Positions 25,838-34,612 of a DNA stretch of 64,000 nucleotides are shown here, piece by piece. Position 1 is the first letter of the stretch; each line of letters starts with the position of its first letter. Position numbers and translations under genes: made by a program. The notes beneath the pieces are model-generated. The model saw only the letters and a list, made by a program, of their open reading frames with translations. It searched no databases and was not told the origin of the DNA. The DNA comes from Fodinibacter sp963811825 (GTDB lineage: Bacteria; Actinomycetota; Actinomycetes; Actinomycetales; Dermatophilaceae): NCBI GenBank assembly GCA_963811825.1, contig CAWESS010000007.1, positions 79,158-143,157 of the forward strand, read 5' to 3'.

Positions 25838-28311
25838 CCGTCCATTCTGCCCCGGCCACCGGCCGGGCGTCCGGATCCGTGACGGGAGTGCCCGCCACCG
25901 GAGTGTCCGCCGGAGTGCGAGGGACGCCCACCCGGGCGACCGCCGGGACGACCAGCAGGCCGGCCTCCGGGACGACCGCCACCGCGGCGACCACCGTTCT
26001 TGCCGCCCTCGAGGATCGGGCGCCACACGGCATCCGGCACGGGGACGCCACTCGGGGCGCGCCCACCCATGGCCTGGACCGTCGCGTCACCGGGGGCGAC
26101 CTTGGAGACCTGCGCCTCGGCGCCGGCACCCTCGATGATGCGGGTGACCATCTTGCGCTGGTGCGGGAGCGCGAGCATGACGACCGCGCCCTCCTCGCCG
26201 GCGCGCGCGGTACGACCGGCGCGGTGCAGGTAGTCCTTGTGGTCGGTCGGCGGGTCGACCTGCACGACCATGCCGACGTCGTCGACGTGGATGCCGCGCG
26301 CCGCGACGTCCGTCGCCACGAGCACGTTCATGGAGCCGTCACGGAAGGCGCCGAGCACCCGGTTGCGGACGGCCTGGGACAGGCCACCGTGCAGGGATGC
26401 CGCGAGCACACCGCGCTCACGCAGCTCACCGGCGATGCGGTCGGAGCCGAGCTGGGTGCGGGCGAAGACGATGACCCGGCCGCCGCGACCGGCGAGCTCT
26501 GCGGTCATGGCCTTCTTGTCCTGCGGGTCGATGAGGAGCACGTGGTGGCTCATCGTCGTCACGGACGCCTGCGCGTCGTCGGTCGAGTGCGTGACCGGGT
26601 CGACGAGGTAGCGGTCGACGAGGGTGTCGATGCCCTTGTCGAGGGTCGCGGAGAAGAGCAGTCGCTGACCACCCTGCGGGATGGTGTCGAGGATCGCGGT
26701 GACCTCGGGCAGGAAGCCCATGTCGGCCATGTGGTCGGCCTCGTCGAGGACGGCGATCTCCACGTTGCCGAGGTCGACCGCACCGCGCTCCATGAGGTCC
26801 GCGAGGCGGCCGGGGGTCGCGACGAGGATGTCGAGCCCCTTCGCGAGCGCCTTGATCTGCGGCTCGTACGACAGTCCGCCGGCCACGAGCTTGTGGCGCA
26901 GGCCGGTCACGTGCACGAACGGCTCGAGGGCGTCGCTCACCTGCATGGCCAGCTCACGGGTGGGCACGAGGATGAGCGAGCGCGGACGCTTGCTCTGGGG
27001 GCGCGTGCCGTTGGCCAGGCGGGTGATCATCGACAGGCCGAAGGCCAGGGTCTTGCCCGAGCCGGTGCGGCCACGGCCGAGCACGTCCCGACCGGCGATG
27101 GCGTCGGGGATCGTCGCCTCCTGGATGGGGAAGGGGTCGGCGATGCCGTCGCGGGCGAGCCGCTCGACGAGCACCGCGGGCACACCGAGGGCGGCGAAGC
27201 CGTTGTCCTCGGTCACCTCCTTGGCGTCGCCGGCAGTCGACGAGTAGTGCGTCCAGGTGTCGGCCTCGGCGCGCTGCGCCTCGGCCTCCTCGAAGGACAG
27301 CGGGCGGTCGGCGTCGACGGGGGCGCCGCCGCGGTAGCCGCCACGGTCGTCGGAACGCTGGCCCTGGTACCCACCACGGCTCGCACCACGGTCATCGGAA
27401 CGCTGACCCTGGTACCCACCACGGCTCGCGCCACGGTCATCGGAACGCTGACCCTGGTACCCACCACGGCTCGCGCCACGGTCATCGGGACGCTGGCCCT
27501 GGTACCCACCACGGCTCGCACCACGGTCATCCGGGCGCTGACCCTGGTACCCACCACGGCTCGCACCACGGTCATCGGCGCGACCCTGGTACCCACCACG
27601 GCTCGCACCACGGTCATCCGGGCGCTGACCCTGGTACCCACCACGGCTCGCGCCACGGTCATCGGAACGCTGGCCCTGGTACCCACCACGGTCGTTGCGG
27701 TCGTTGCGGCCCTGGTAGCCGCCGCGGTCGGCATCGCGGTCGACGCGTCGACCCTCGTGCCGGTCGCGACGGACCGGGTCGGCCACGCGGGGGGCGCGGT
27801 CACGGACCGGTCGCTCGCCGCGCTCGAGTCGGGGACGCTCATCATGGGGACGGTGCACGTGTCGCTCCTCGCGCGAGTCCGAGACCCAGCGCTTCGGTCG
27901 GTCGTTCCGGTCTTCGCGGTTCGAGGTGTGGCTCCGGTCGGACGGACCGGAGGAGTATCGGGAGCCGCGGTCGTCGCGGGTGGAGCCGTAGCCGCGGTCG
28001 TCGCGGCGGTGGGGGCGGTCGCTTCCACGCGAGTCGCCACCACGGGAGTCGTTGCGGGTGTCGCCACCACGCGTGTCGGGACGCCCGGCACCGGCCTGGC
28101 GGCGCGGGTCGTCACGGTCCCAGCGGGCCGAGCGCTCGGCACGCGGACGCTTGGTGTACTCGCCGGACTCGGACCGGGCTGCCCGCTTGGGCGCGCTCTT
28201 CGGACCGTCGGGCTGGCCGCGGTGGTGGGCCTTCTTGGGGGCCTTCTTGGCCTCGGACTTCTGGGCAGTGGTCCAGCGGGCCTTCTTGGGCCCTGATGCC
28301 TTCTTGGGCAT
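25834..28311 (-). CDS. DEAD-box RNA helicase with RG-rich repeat N-terminus
   Basis: An 825-residue ATP-dependent RNA helicase. Residues 1-60 are Lys/Arg-rich; about 60-320 are Arg/Gly/Asp-rich and contain eight near-identical 14-15-residue units like GGYQGQRSDDRGASR. The helicase core follows: Q motif (PFPIQEATIPD), RTGSGKT (I), PTRELA (Ia), DEAD (II, in LDEADHMADMGF), SAT (III), VIVFARTQ (IV), VATDVAARGIHVDD (V) and HRAGRTAR (VI). A second RGG-like tail ends the protein. RG-rich arms in RNA helicases usually bind RNA and can drive condensates; having them N-terminal is less usual. It probably has a long 5' leader. Confidence 0.9.
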   Translation of the reverse strand: MPKKASGPKKARWTTAQKSEAKKAPKKAHHRGQPDGPKSAPKRAARSESGEYTKRPRAERSARWDRDDPRRQAGAGRPDTRGGDTRNDSRGGDSRGSDRPHRRDDRGYGSTRDDRGSRYSSGPSDRSHTSNREDRNDRPKRWVSDSREERHVHRPHDERPRLERGERPVRDRAPRVADPVRRDRHEGRRVDRDADRGGYQGRNDRNDRGGYQGQRSDDRGASRGGYQGQRPDDRGASRGGYQGRADDRGASRGGYQGQRPDDRGASRGGYQGQRPDDRGASRGGYQGQRSDDRGASRGGYQGQRSDDRGASRGGYQGQRSDDRGGYRGGAPVDADRPLSFEEAEAQRAEADTWTHYSSTAGDAKEVTEDNGFAALGVPAVLVERLARDGIADPFPIQEATIPDAIAGRDVLGRGRTGSGKTLAFGLSMITRLANGTRPQSKRPRSLILVPTRELAMQVSDALEPFVHVTGLRHKLVAGGLSYEPQIKALAKGLDILVATPGRLADLMERGAVDLGNVEIAVLDEADHMADMGFLPEVTAILDTIPQGGQRLLFSATLDKGIDTLVDRYLVDPVTHSTDDAQASVTTMSHHVLLIDPQDKKAMTAELAGRGGRVIVFARTQLGSDRIAGELRERGVLAASLHGGLSQAVRNRVLGAFRDGSMNVLVATDVAARGIHVDDVGMVVQVDPPTDHKDYLHRAGRTARAGEEGAVVMLALPHQRKMVTRIIEGAGAEAQVSKVAPGDATVQAMGGRAPSGVPVPDAVWRPILEGGKNGGRRGGGRPGGRPAGRPGGRPGGRPSHSGGHSGGGHSRHGSGRPAGGRGRMDG
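27346..27690. repeat. 45-bp tandem repeats inside the RNA helicase gene
   Basis: Eight consecutive units, 45 bp each with one 42-bp variant, encode the GGYQGQ(R)(S/P)DDRGASR arm. Units differ by only a few bases, implying recent duplication or gene conversion and possible copy-number variation between strains. The repeats are in frame, so changes would alter arm length only. Confidence 0.88.
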
Positions 28312-28599
28312 GGGTGATTCACCTGTGTTTCGTCGTCGAACGGCTGGAGACAGACACGTCTTCGAGCCGATGGCGAAAGCGGCGAAACAAGACGAGCCTC
28401 GAACCGGTGTCCTTGAACACCGTGTCCGTGGGGGCCGGATCGACGTTGAGTGTCACCGGCGGCACCGGGTGGGAATGGGGCGCGATCGCACTCTGCGATC
28501 TCGGCGGACGCGGCCATGCGTCCGAGCACCTCGGTGGAACGACAATCCTACCAGCGCCACGGCATCCGAAAGACCACGCCGGATGCCGTGACAGCGCCC
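28312..28599 (-). other. Long leader/intergenic region upstream of the RNA helicase
   Basis: 288 bp without a gene. On the minus strand TAGGAT near 28550 could be a -10, giving a leader of about 230 nt. Long structured leaders are typical of cold-inducible RNA helicases, but no known riboswitch or cold-box was recognised. Confidence 0.4.
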
Positions 28600-29094
28600 T
28601 CAGCCCCAGAGCCCTCGCCCGAGTACCGGAAGTTCTCCGCCGTCACCGTGACGGCGGAGAAGCTGGATCGTGTCGGAGATATTTCTGCGCCACGACGGAA
28701 CATCTGCGCCGTCACTGGGACGACGGAGAAGTCCAGCCGCAGCAACCGCCCGCGCGAGAAGCACACCGAGCGCGATGCCCGTGAGATCAGCCAGGACGTC
28801 GAGTGGATCGCCCGCACGCGAGGGCAGCAGCCCACCCTGCACCACCTCGCTCACGACGGCGTGCCCCGCGAAGACGCCCACCACGACGGCCGGCCGGAAG
28901 CCGGCGAGCAGTGCCAACGCCGTCGGCACGAGGAACACGAGCACGTGCACGACCTTGTCCGCGTGGATGAACGACGGCACACCATCAGGCTGCGCCGGTG
29001 CATAGAGCACGGCGAGCTGGGCCACGACGGCCAGCCCGAGCAGCCCCAGCAGCGCGGTCCGCCGGCCGGCGGTCCCGTCAACGCGCTCGCTCAC
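28600..29094 (-). CDS. VanZ-like membrane protein
   Basis: A 164-residue polytopic membrane protein. Four helices are visible (TALLGLLGLAVVAQLAVL; VVHVLVFLVPTALALLAGF; PAVVVGVFAGHAVVSEVVQG; DVLADLTGIALGVLLARAV). The conserved VanZ-type FIHADKVVH and the acidic/aromatic EVVQ and DPLDVLADLTG elements are present. Role unknown; VanZ gives low-level teicoplanin resistance in enterococci but most homologues are unassigned. Residues about 121-157 are encoded by the dispersed double-hairpin repeat at 28626-28733, so the C-terminus is probably not native to the family. GTG start overlaps the malic enzyme stop (GTGA). Confidence 0.72.
   Translation of the reverse strand: MSERVDGTAGRRTALLGLLGLAVVAQLAVLYAPAQPDGVPSFIHADKVVHVLVFLVPTALALLAGFRPAVVVGVFAGHAVVSEVVQGGLLPSRAGDPLDVLADLTGIALGVLLARAVAAAGLLRRPSDGADVPSWRRNISDTIQLLRRHGDGGELPVLGRGLWG
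28626..28733 (-). repeat. Dispersed double-hairpin repeat, copy 1
   Basis: About 108 bp holding two palindromes with the core CTTCTCCGCCGTCAC/GTGACGGCGGAGAAG (28631-28662 and about 28699-28732), separated by a spacer with AGATATTTCTGCG. Its reverse complement aligns along its whole length with 59258-59365, including the spacer (AGAAATAT then TCCGNCAC and ATCCA). It overlaps the VanZ gene tail. Confidence 0.8.
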
Positions 29095-30506
29095 GCACCC
29101 TCGCGGGCGGCGACCGCCGCGCGCACGGCCTCGGCCACGACCGTGCTGACGTCCGGGTGGAACACGCTCGGGATGATGTAGGTCGCGTTGAGCTCTCCCT
29201 CGAGCACGACGCCGGCGAGCGCATCGGCGGCCGCGAGCAGCACGTCGATGTCGACGTGCGAGACCCCGGAGTCGATGAGTCCGCGGAACACCCCCGGGAA
29301 GACCAGCACGTTGTTGATCTGGTTCGCGAAGTCAGAGCGGCCGGTCGCGACGACGGCGGCGTGCCGAGCAGCGATGTCGGGGTCGATCTCCGGCACGGGG
29401 TTGGCCATCGCGAAGACGATGCTGTCTGGCGCCATCGACTCGACGTCGGCCTCGGTGAGGACGTTCGGCGCCGAGACACCGAGGAAGACGTCCGCCCCGC
29501 GCATCGCGTCGGAGAGCGTGCCGGTGACGTCGTCGGGGTTGGTGTGCTCCGCGATCCAGGCGTGGTTGGGGTGCTCCCCCGAGAGCACGTCGGCCCGCCC
29601 GCGGTGCACCACCCCGTCGACGTCGGCGACGACGACGTGCCGGGCCCCGGCGTGCAGGAAGAGCTTGAGGATCGCCGTGCCGGCAGCGCCTGCCCCGCTC
29701 ATGACGAGCCGGACGTCCTCGAGCCGCTTGCCGACGACCCGCAGCGCGTTGCGCAGCGCTGCCAGCGCAACGATCGCCGTGCCGTGCTGGTCGTCGTGGA
29801 AGACCGGGATGTCGAGCTCGGCACGCAGCCTCGCCTCGATCTCGAAGCAGCGCGGCGCGGAGATGTCCTCGAGGTTGATGCCCGCGAACACCGGCGAGAT
29901 CGCCTTGACGATGCTGATGATCTCCTCGGTGTCGGTGGTGTCCAGGCAGATCGGGAACGCGTCGATGTCGGCGAACCGCTTGAACAGGGCCGCCTTGCCC
30001 TCCATGACCGGCAGCGCCGCAAGCGGCCCGATGTCGCCGAGCCCGAGCACGGCGGTGCCGTCGGTCACGACCGCGACGGTGTTGCGCTTGATCGTGAGCC
30101 GCCGGGCGTCCGCCGGGTTCTCGGCGATGGCCAGGCACACCCGGGCCACGCCGGGCGTGTAGACCATCGACAGGTCGTCGCGGGTGCGGATCGGCACCTT
30201 GGACTCCACCGACAGCTTCCCGCCGAGGTGCAGCAGGAACGTGCGGTCGGAGACGCGGCCGATCTCGACACCCTCGACCTCGCGCATGACGTCGACGATG
30301 CGGTCGGCGTGCTCGGGGTCGTGCGTGAGCATCGTCATGTCGATGCGGATCTTCGTCGCCCCGGATGCCGTGACGTCCAGCCCCGTGACCACCCCGCCGG
30401 CCGCCTCGATCACCCCCGTCATCTCGCTCACGGCGGTCGCGCGCGCCGGAAGGGTGAGGCGAACGGTGACGGAGTTGGCGATCGACGGTGATGACGGCAT
30501 ACCCAT
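29091..30506 (-). CDS. NAD-dependent malic enzyme with N-terminal ACT domain
   Basis: A 471-residue malate dehydrogenase (decarboxylating) making pyruvate. Residues about 8-85 form an ACT-like regulatory domain (VTVRLTLPARATAVSEMTG, GVEIGRVSDRTFLLHLGGK). The catalytic part has the Tyr in DLSMVYTPGVARV, the Lys in VMEGKAALFK, metal ligands in FEIEARLRAELDIPVFHDDQ, and a Rossmann GAGAAGTAI. ACT control is typical of short actinobacterial and Bacillus-type malic enzymes. ATG 30506 (M-G-M-P-S) or 30500 may be used. With pyc and ppdK also here, the window covers much of the pyruvate/C4 node. Confidence 0.9.
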   Translation of the reverse strand: MGMPSSPSIANSVTVRLTLPARATAVSEMTGVIEAAGGVVTGLDVTASGATKIRIDMTMLTHDPEHADRIVDVMREVEGVEIGRVSDRTFLLHLGGKLSVESKVPIRTRDDLSMVYTPGVARVCLAIAENPADARRLTIKRNTVAVVTDGTAVLGLGDIGPLAALPVMEGKAALFKRFADIDAFPICLDTTDTEEIISIVKAISPVFAGINLEDISAPRCFEIEARLRAELDIPVFHDDQHGTAIVALAALRNALRVVGKRLEDVRLVMSGAGAAGTAILKLFLHAGARHVVVADVDGVVHRGRADVLSGEHPNHAWIAEHTNPDDVTGTLSDAMRGADVFLGVSAPNVLTEADVESMAPDSIVFAMANPVPEIDPDIAARHAAVVATGRSDFANQINNVLVFPGVFRGLIDSGVSHVDIDVLLAAADALAGVVLEGELNATYIIPSVFHPDVSTVVAEAVRAAVAAREGA

Positions 30507-30578
30507 GATTGAACCGCCTACCGGCAGGTAGGCCGAAAACACTGCCCATCCACGACGGGCGCGCCTACAGTGACGGCC

Positions 30579-31199
30579 ATGTTCGACCACGTGGATGTCA
30601 CCGGCACCGGCACCGCGAGTGCCGTCCCCGACGTCGTCGTCCTCGACGCGCGGGTGAACTGCGACGCGGCCGACGTCGCCAGCGCCCTGGCCAAGGCGAC
30701 CGAGCGGGTCTCAGCAGCCTTCGCGGCAGCCACCGAGGCCGGGATCGCCGCCGCCGACCGGCAGACGACGGGCATGGGGGTCAGCTCCCGCTGGGACCAC
30801 GAGGGGCGGGGCGTCATCGGCTACACCGCGCACCAGACCATGCGCCTCCTGGTGCGTGACCGCGACCGCGTCGGCGACCTCATCAGTGCCCTCGCCGAGG
30901 CCGCGGGCGACTCCTTCGGGCTGGACGGCGTGCGACTCGAGGTGGCCGAGAAGGCGCCGCTCCTCGAGCGCGCCCGCGCCGCGGCATACGAGGATGCCGT
31001 GCGCACCGCCACGCAGTACGCCGGCCTCGCGGGCCGGCCCCTCGGTCAGGCGGTGCGGGTCATCGAGGGCGGCGGCGGGAGCGGCCCGGCGCCGAAGATG
31101 CGGGCCATGGCGGCGATGGACTCCGGCGGCGCCATGCCGGTCGAGGCCGGCGAGAGCAGCGTGACCGTGAGCGTCATGGTCCGCTTCGGGTTGGGCTGA
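30579..31199 (+). CDS. SIMPL (DUF541) domain protein
   Basis: A 206-residue SIMPL-domain protein without signal peptide, so probably cytoplasmic. Typical features are VDVTGTGTASAVPD at the start, MGVSSRWDHEGRGVIGYTAHQT in the middle and ARAAAYEDAVRTATQYAGLAGRPLG, the conserved helix, with beta-strand ESSVTVSVMVRF at the end. Members include oxidative-stress protein YggE; function is unknown. Divergent from the malic enzyme and 4 bp before the next gene, so likely an operon. Confidence 0.85.
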   Translation: MFDHVDVTGTGTASAVPDVVVLDARVNCDAADVASALAKATERVSAAFAAATEAGIAAADRQTTGMGVSSRWDHEGRGVIGYTAHQTMRLLVRDRDRVGDLISALAEAAGDSFGLDGVRLEVAEKAPLLERARAAAYEDAVRTATQYAGLAGRPLGQAVRVIEGGGGSGPAPKMRAMAAMDSGGAMPVEAGESSVTVSVMVRFGLG

Positions 31200-31203
31200 G
31201 CCG

Positions 31204-31818
31204 ATGAGCTGGGTCGACGCGCTGGGCTGGTTCGGGTCGGCACTGCTCATCTACTCGCTGGTCCAGGCGCGCATCCTTCGGCTGCGGATCCTCAACACCG
31301 TCGCCTGCCTCATCCTCATCGTCTTCAACGCGATGATCGGGGTGTGGCCGATGGTGGCGATGAACGTCGTGCTGGCGGCGATCAACCTCTACTTCATCCA
31401 GAAGCTGCTGCGCGAGCGCACGGATGACCAGGCCTATGCGGTGCTGCCGGTGCGTGAGGACGACGCCTACCTCAACCACTTCCTCACGGCCCACCGGGCC
31501 GACATCGACACCTTCTTCCCCCACTTCACCGGGGGTGTCCCGGACGGTCGGCTGACCTACCTCGTGCAGCACGGCGACGAGACCGCGGGCGTGATCGTCG
31601 TGCGCGACGCAGGAAACGGCACCGCGCAGGTCGAGCTCGACTACGTCACCCCGCGGTGGCGGGACTTCGCCCCCGGCCAGTTCGTCTTCCGCCAGTCGGG
31701 CCTGTTCCGTGACCGCGGGTTCCGGGAGGTGCTCACTCCGCCCGGGATGGTCAGCCCGTACTACGAGCGCGTCGGCTTCACCCGCGACGGCGACCGGTTC
31801 CGCCTGTCCCTCACGTAG
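31204..31818 (+). CDS. YgjV-like membrane domain fused to a GNAT-like domain
   Basis: A 204-residue protein. Residues 1-72 hold three hydrophobic segments (LGWFGSALLIYSLVQ; ILNTVACLILIVFNAMIGV; MVAMNVVLAAINLYFI) resembling the YgjV family. Residues about 85-204 look like a small acetyltransferase-fold domain: YAVLPVREDDAYLNHFL, TAGVIVVRDAGNGTAQVELDYVTPRWRDF and VSPYYERVGFTRDGDRF. The acetyl-CoA-binding loop is not obvious, so enzymatic activity is uncertain. It follows the SIMPL gene by 4 bp. Confidence 0.68.
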   Translation: MSWVDALGWFGSALLIYSLVQARILRLRILNTVACLILIVFNAMIGVWPMVAMNVVLAAINLYFIQKLLRERTDDQAYAVLPVREDDAYLNHFLTAHRADIDTFFPHFTGGVPDGRLTYLVQHGDETAGVIVVRDAGNGTAQVELDYVTPRWRDFAPGQFVFRQSGLFRDRGFREVLTPPGMVSPYYERVGFTRDGDRFRLSLT

Positions 31819-31888
31819 CGGTCGGCCGCTGGGGCCGGGAAACCGGAACTGCCGGACACCCCCGCGAGCGGTTCTGCAGTCGGGGTCC

Positions 31889-31894
31889 TACGAT
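31889..31894 (+). promoter_or_regulatory. Putative -10 element of ppdK
   Basis: TACGAT 30 bp before the ATG; a strong ribosome site AGGAGG (31913-31918) precedes the start at 31925. Confidence 0.4.
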
Positions 31895-31924
31895 GCGTAG
31901 TGTCCCGACAGCAGGAGGCGCTCA

Positions 31925-34612
31925 ATGTCAGAGTCCCAGTTCGTCCACGACTTCGAGGCCGGCACGATGGCCGACAAGGACCTGCTGGGGGGCAAGGGCG
32001 CCAACCTCGCGGAGATGACCCGCCTCGGCATCCCGGTGCCGCCGGGCTTCACGATCACCACGGAAGCGTGCCGCGCCTACCTGGCGTCGGGCAGCGTGCC
32101 CCCCGAGCTGTTCACCGAGGTGGATGAGCACCTTGCGCTGCTCGAGTCCCGGATGGGCCGGCGCCTCGGTGACGGGGCGGACCCGCTGCTCGTGTCGGTC
32201 CGCTCGGGCGCGAAGTTCTCGATGCCCGGGATGATGGAGACGGTGCTCAACATCGGGCTCAACGACACCTCGGTCGAGGGGCTGGCTGCGCAGACCGACA
32301 ATCCCCGGTTCGCCTGGGACTCCTACCGCCGCCTCGTGCAGATGTACGGCAAGACCGTCCTCGACCTCGAGGGTCACCGCTTCGAGGACGCTCTCGACGA
32401 GGCCAAGGAGGCCAAGGGTGTCCTCGACGACCTCGGCCTGGACGCCGACGACCTGCGCGCCCTGGTGGCGCGGTTCAAGGCCATCGTCGAGGAGGACTCC
32501 GGGTCACCGTTCCCCCAGGACGCCCGGGCGCAGCTGCACGGAGCGGTGCTTGCCGTCTTCAACTCCTGGAACTCGCCGCGAGCCATCCTCTACCGCCGCC
32601 GCGAGCAGATCCCCACGGACCTCGGCACGGCCGTCAACGTCCAGGCCATGGCGTTCGGGAACCGGGGCGCCGACTCCGGCTCGGGCGTCGCGTTCACGCG
32701 TGACCCCTCCACCGGGGCCGTCGGGGTCTACGGCGACTACCTGGCCGACGCCCAGGGTGAGGACGTCGTCGCCGGCATCCGCAACACCTTGTCCCTGGCT
32801 GACCTCGAGGGGCTCGACAAGGGCAGCTACGACGAGCTGCTCGCCATCATGGCGCGCCTGGAGGCGCACTACCGCGACGTGTGCGACATCGAGTTCACCA
32901 TCGAGCGCGGAAAGCTCTGGATGCTCCAGACCCGCGTCGGCAAGCGGACCGCGGAGGCGGCCTTCCGCATCGCCGTCGACCTCATCGACGAAGGGGTGAT
33001 CACCGAGGAGGAGGCCCTCCTGCGGGTCACCGGTGACCAGCTCGCCCAGCTGATGTTCCCGCACTTCGACCCCAAGGGTGCTCGCTCGCTGCTCGCGAAG
33101 GGCATGAGCGCCTCCCCCGGAGCGGCCGTCGGCGTGGCGGTGTTCGACTCGGATGCCGCGGTGCGCCTCGCCGAAGCCGGCACCCCGGTCATCCTGGTTC
33201 GCCGCGAGACCAACCCGGACGACCTGCACGGCATGGTGGCGGCGGCCGGCATCCTCACCAGTCGGGGCGGCAAGACCTCACACGCGGCCGTCGTGGCCCG
33301 CGGCATGGGACGCACGTGCGTCTGCGGCGCCGAGTCCCTCGAGGTCGACGTCAAGGGGCGGCAGTTCACGACGTCCGACGGCACGGTGGTGCGCGAGGGC
33401 GACACCCTGAGCATCGACGGTGCCACCGGTGAGGTGTTCGCCGGTGAGGTGGCCGTGCGCCCCTCCCCCGTCGTGCGCTACTTCGAGGGCACGATGAGCG
33501 TGGAGGAGGGCGGCCCGCTCGTCGCCGCTGTCGACCGGCTGATGAGCGCTGCGGACCGGATCCGGCGGATGGAGGTGCGCACGAACGCCGACACCGCCGA
33601 GGATGCCGCCCGCGCGCGTCGCTTCGGCGCGCAGGGCATCGGGCTGTGCCGCACCGAGCACATGTTCCTCGGTGCGCGTCGCGAGATCGTCGAGCGGCTG
33701 ATCCTCGCCGAGACCACGGAGGCCAGGCAGGCGGTGTTCGACGAGCTGCTGCCGCTGCAGCGCGCCGACTTCATCGAGATCTTCGAGGCCATGGACGGGC
33801 TCCCGGTCACGGTGCGTCTGCTCGACCCGCCGCTGCACGAGTTCCTGCCGGACTTCACCGACCTCTCGGTCAAGGTGGCCATCGCCGAAGCCACGGGACA
33901 GGACCACACCATCGACTCCAAGGTGCTCCAGGCGGTGCACCGCCTGCACGAGTCGAACCCGATGCTGGGGCTGCGCGGGGTGCGTCTGGGCATCTCGCTC
34001 CCCGGCCTGTTCGAGATGCAGGCGCAGGCCATCCTCGAAGCCGCAGCCATCGTCGCTGAGCGAGGCGGGCACGCTCGCCCCGAGATCATGGTCCCGCTGG
34101 TCGGGTCCGTCGAGGAGCTGCGCGCCATCCGCGTCGAGATCGACGAGGCCGCCCATGATGCGCGGGTCAAGCACAGCGTGCACCTCGAGCACCTCGTCGG
34201 CACGATGATCGAGCTCCCCCGGGCGGCGCTCACCGCCGGCGAGATCGCCGAGGCGGCTGACTTCTTCTCCTTCGGCACCAACGACCTCACCCAGATGACC
34301 TGGGGGTTCTCGCGCGACGACGTCGAGTCCAGCTTCTTCTCGCGGTACCTCGAAGCCGGCATCCTGTCCTCGTCACCGTTCGAGAACATCGACACCGACG
34401 GCGTCGGGCAGCTCGTGCGCATCGGCACCCACGAGGGGCGGCGCACCAAACCCCACCTCAAGGTCGGCGTGTGCGGTGAGCACGGAGGTGACCCCGCGTC
34501 GGTGCACTTCTTCGCCGAGGTCGGTCTCGACTACGTGTCCTGCTCACCGTTCCGGGTTCCGGTGGCTCGGCTCGAGGCGGCGCGCGCCGTGCTGTCGGGA
34601 CCGTCCGACTGA
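31925..34612 (+). CDS. ppdK: Pyruvate, phosphate dikinase
   Basis: An 895-residue enzyme interconverting pyruvate + ATP + Pi and phosphoenolpyruvate + AMP + PPi. The N-terminal ATP-grasp domain begins with DLLGGKGANLAEM; the swivelling domain contains the phosphorylated His in GGKTSHAAVVARGM (near residue 453); the C-terminal PEP-binding barrel includes RTEHMFLGARR, SFGTNDLTQMTWG and the catalytic Cys in GVCGEHGGDP (near residue 848). Length is standard. Its last 82 bp overlap the end of the convergent PAP2 gene, so there is no terminator between them. Complements malic enzyme and pyruvate carboxylase in this window. Confidence 0.96.
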   Translation: MSESQFVHDFEAGTMADKDLLGGKGANLAEMTRLGIPVPPGFTITTEACRAYLASGSVPPELFTEVDEHLALLESRMGRRLGDGADPLLVSVRSGAKFSMPGMMETVLNIGLNDTSVEGLAAQTDNPRFAWDSYRRLVQMYGKTVLDLEGHRFEDALDEAKEAKGVLDDLGLDADDLRALVARFKAIVEEDSGSPFPQDARAQLHGAVLAVFNSWNSPRAILYRRREQIPTDLGTAVNVQAMAFGNRGADSGSGVAFTRDPSTGAVGVYGDYLADAQGEDVVAGIRNTLSLADLEGLDKGSYDELLAIMARLEAHYRDVCDIEFTIERGKLWMLQTRVGKRTAEAAFRIAVDLIDEGVITEEEALLRVTGDQLAQLMFPHFDPKGARSLLAKGMSASPGAAVGVAVFDSDAAVRLAEAGTPVILVRRETNPDDLHGMVAAAGILTSRGGKTSHAAVVARGMGRTCVCGAESLEVDVKGRQFTTSDGTVVREGDTLSIDGATGEVFAGEVAVRPSPVVRYFEGTMSVEEGGPLVAAVDRLMSAADRIRRMEVRTNADTAEDAARARRFGAQGIGLCRTEHMFLGARREIVERLILAETTEARQAVFDELLPLQRADFIEIFEAMDGLPVTVRLLDPPLHEFLPDFTDLSVKVAIAEATGQDHTIDSKVLQAVHRLHESNPMLGLRGVRLGISLPGLFEMQAQAILEAAAIVAERGGHARPEIMVPLVGSVEELRAIRVEIDEAAHDARVKHSVHLEHLVGTMIELPRAALTAGEIAEAADFFSFGTNDLTQMTWGFSRDDVESSFFSRYLEAGILSSSPFENIDTDGVGQLVRIGTHEGRRTKPHLKVGVCGEHGGDPASVHFFAEVGLDYVSCSPFRVPVARLEAARAVLSGPSD

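Noticed and set aside
27346..27690. Regular repeats resembling a CRISPR array
   Set aside because: The repeats are in-frame 45-bp units encoding an Arg/Gly arm of a helicase, with no unique spacers between them.
25768..28296. A long open frame antisense to the RNA helicase, with Val/Thr/Ala repeats
   Set aside because: Its repeats are just the complement of the helicase RG repeats; no independent start or family.
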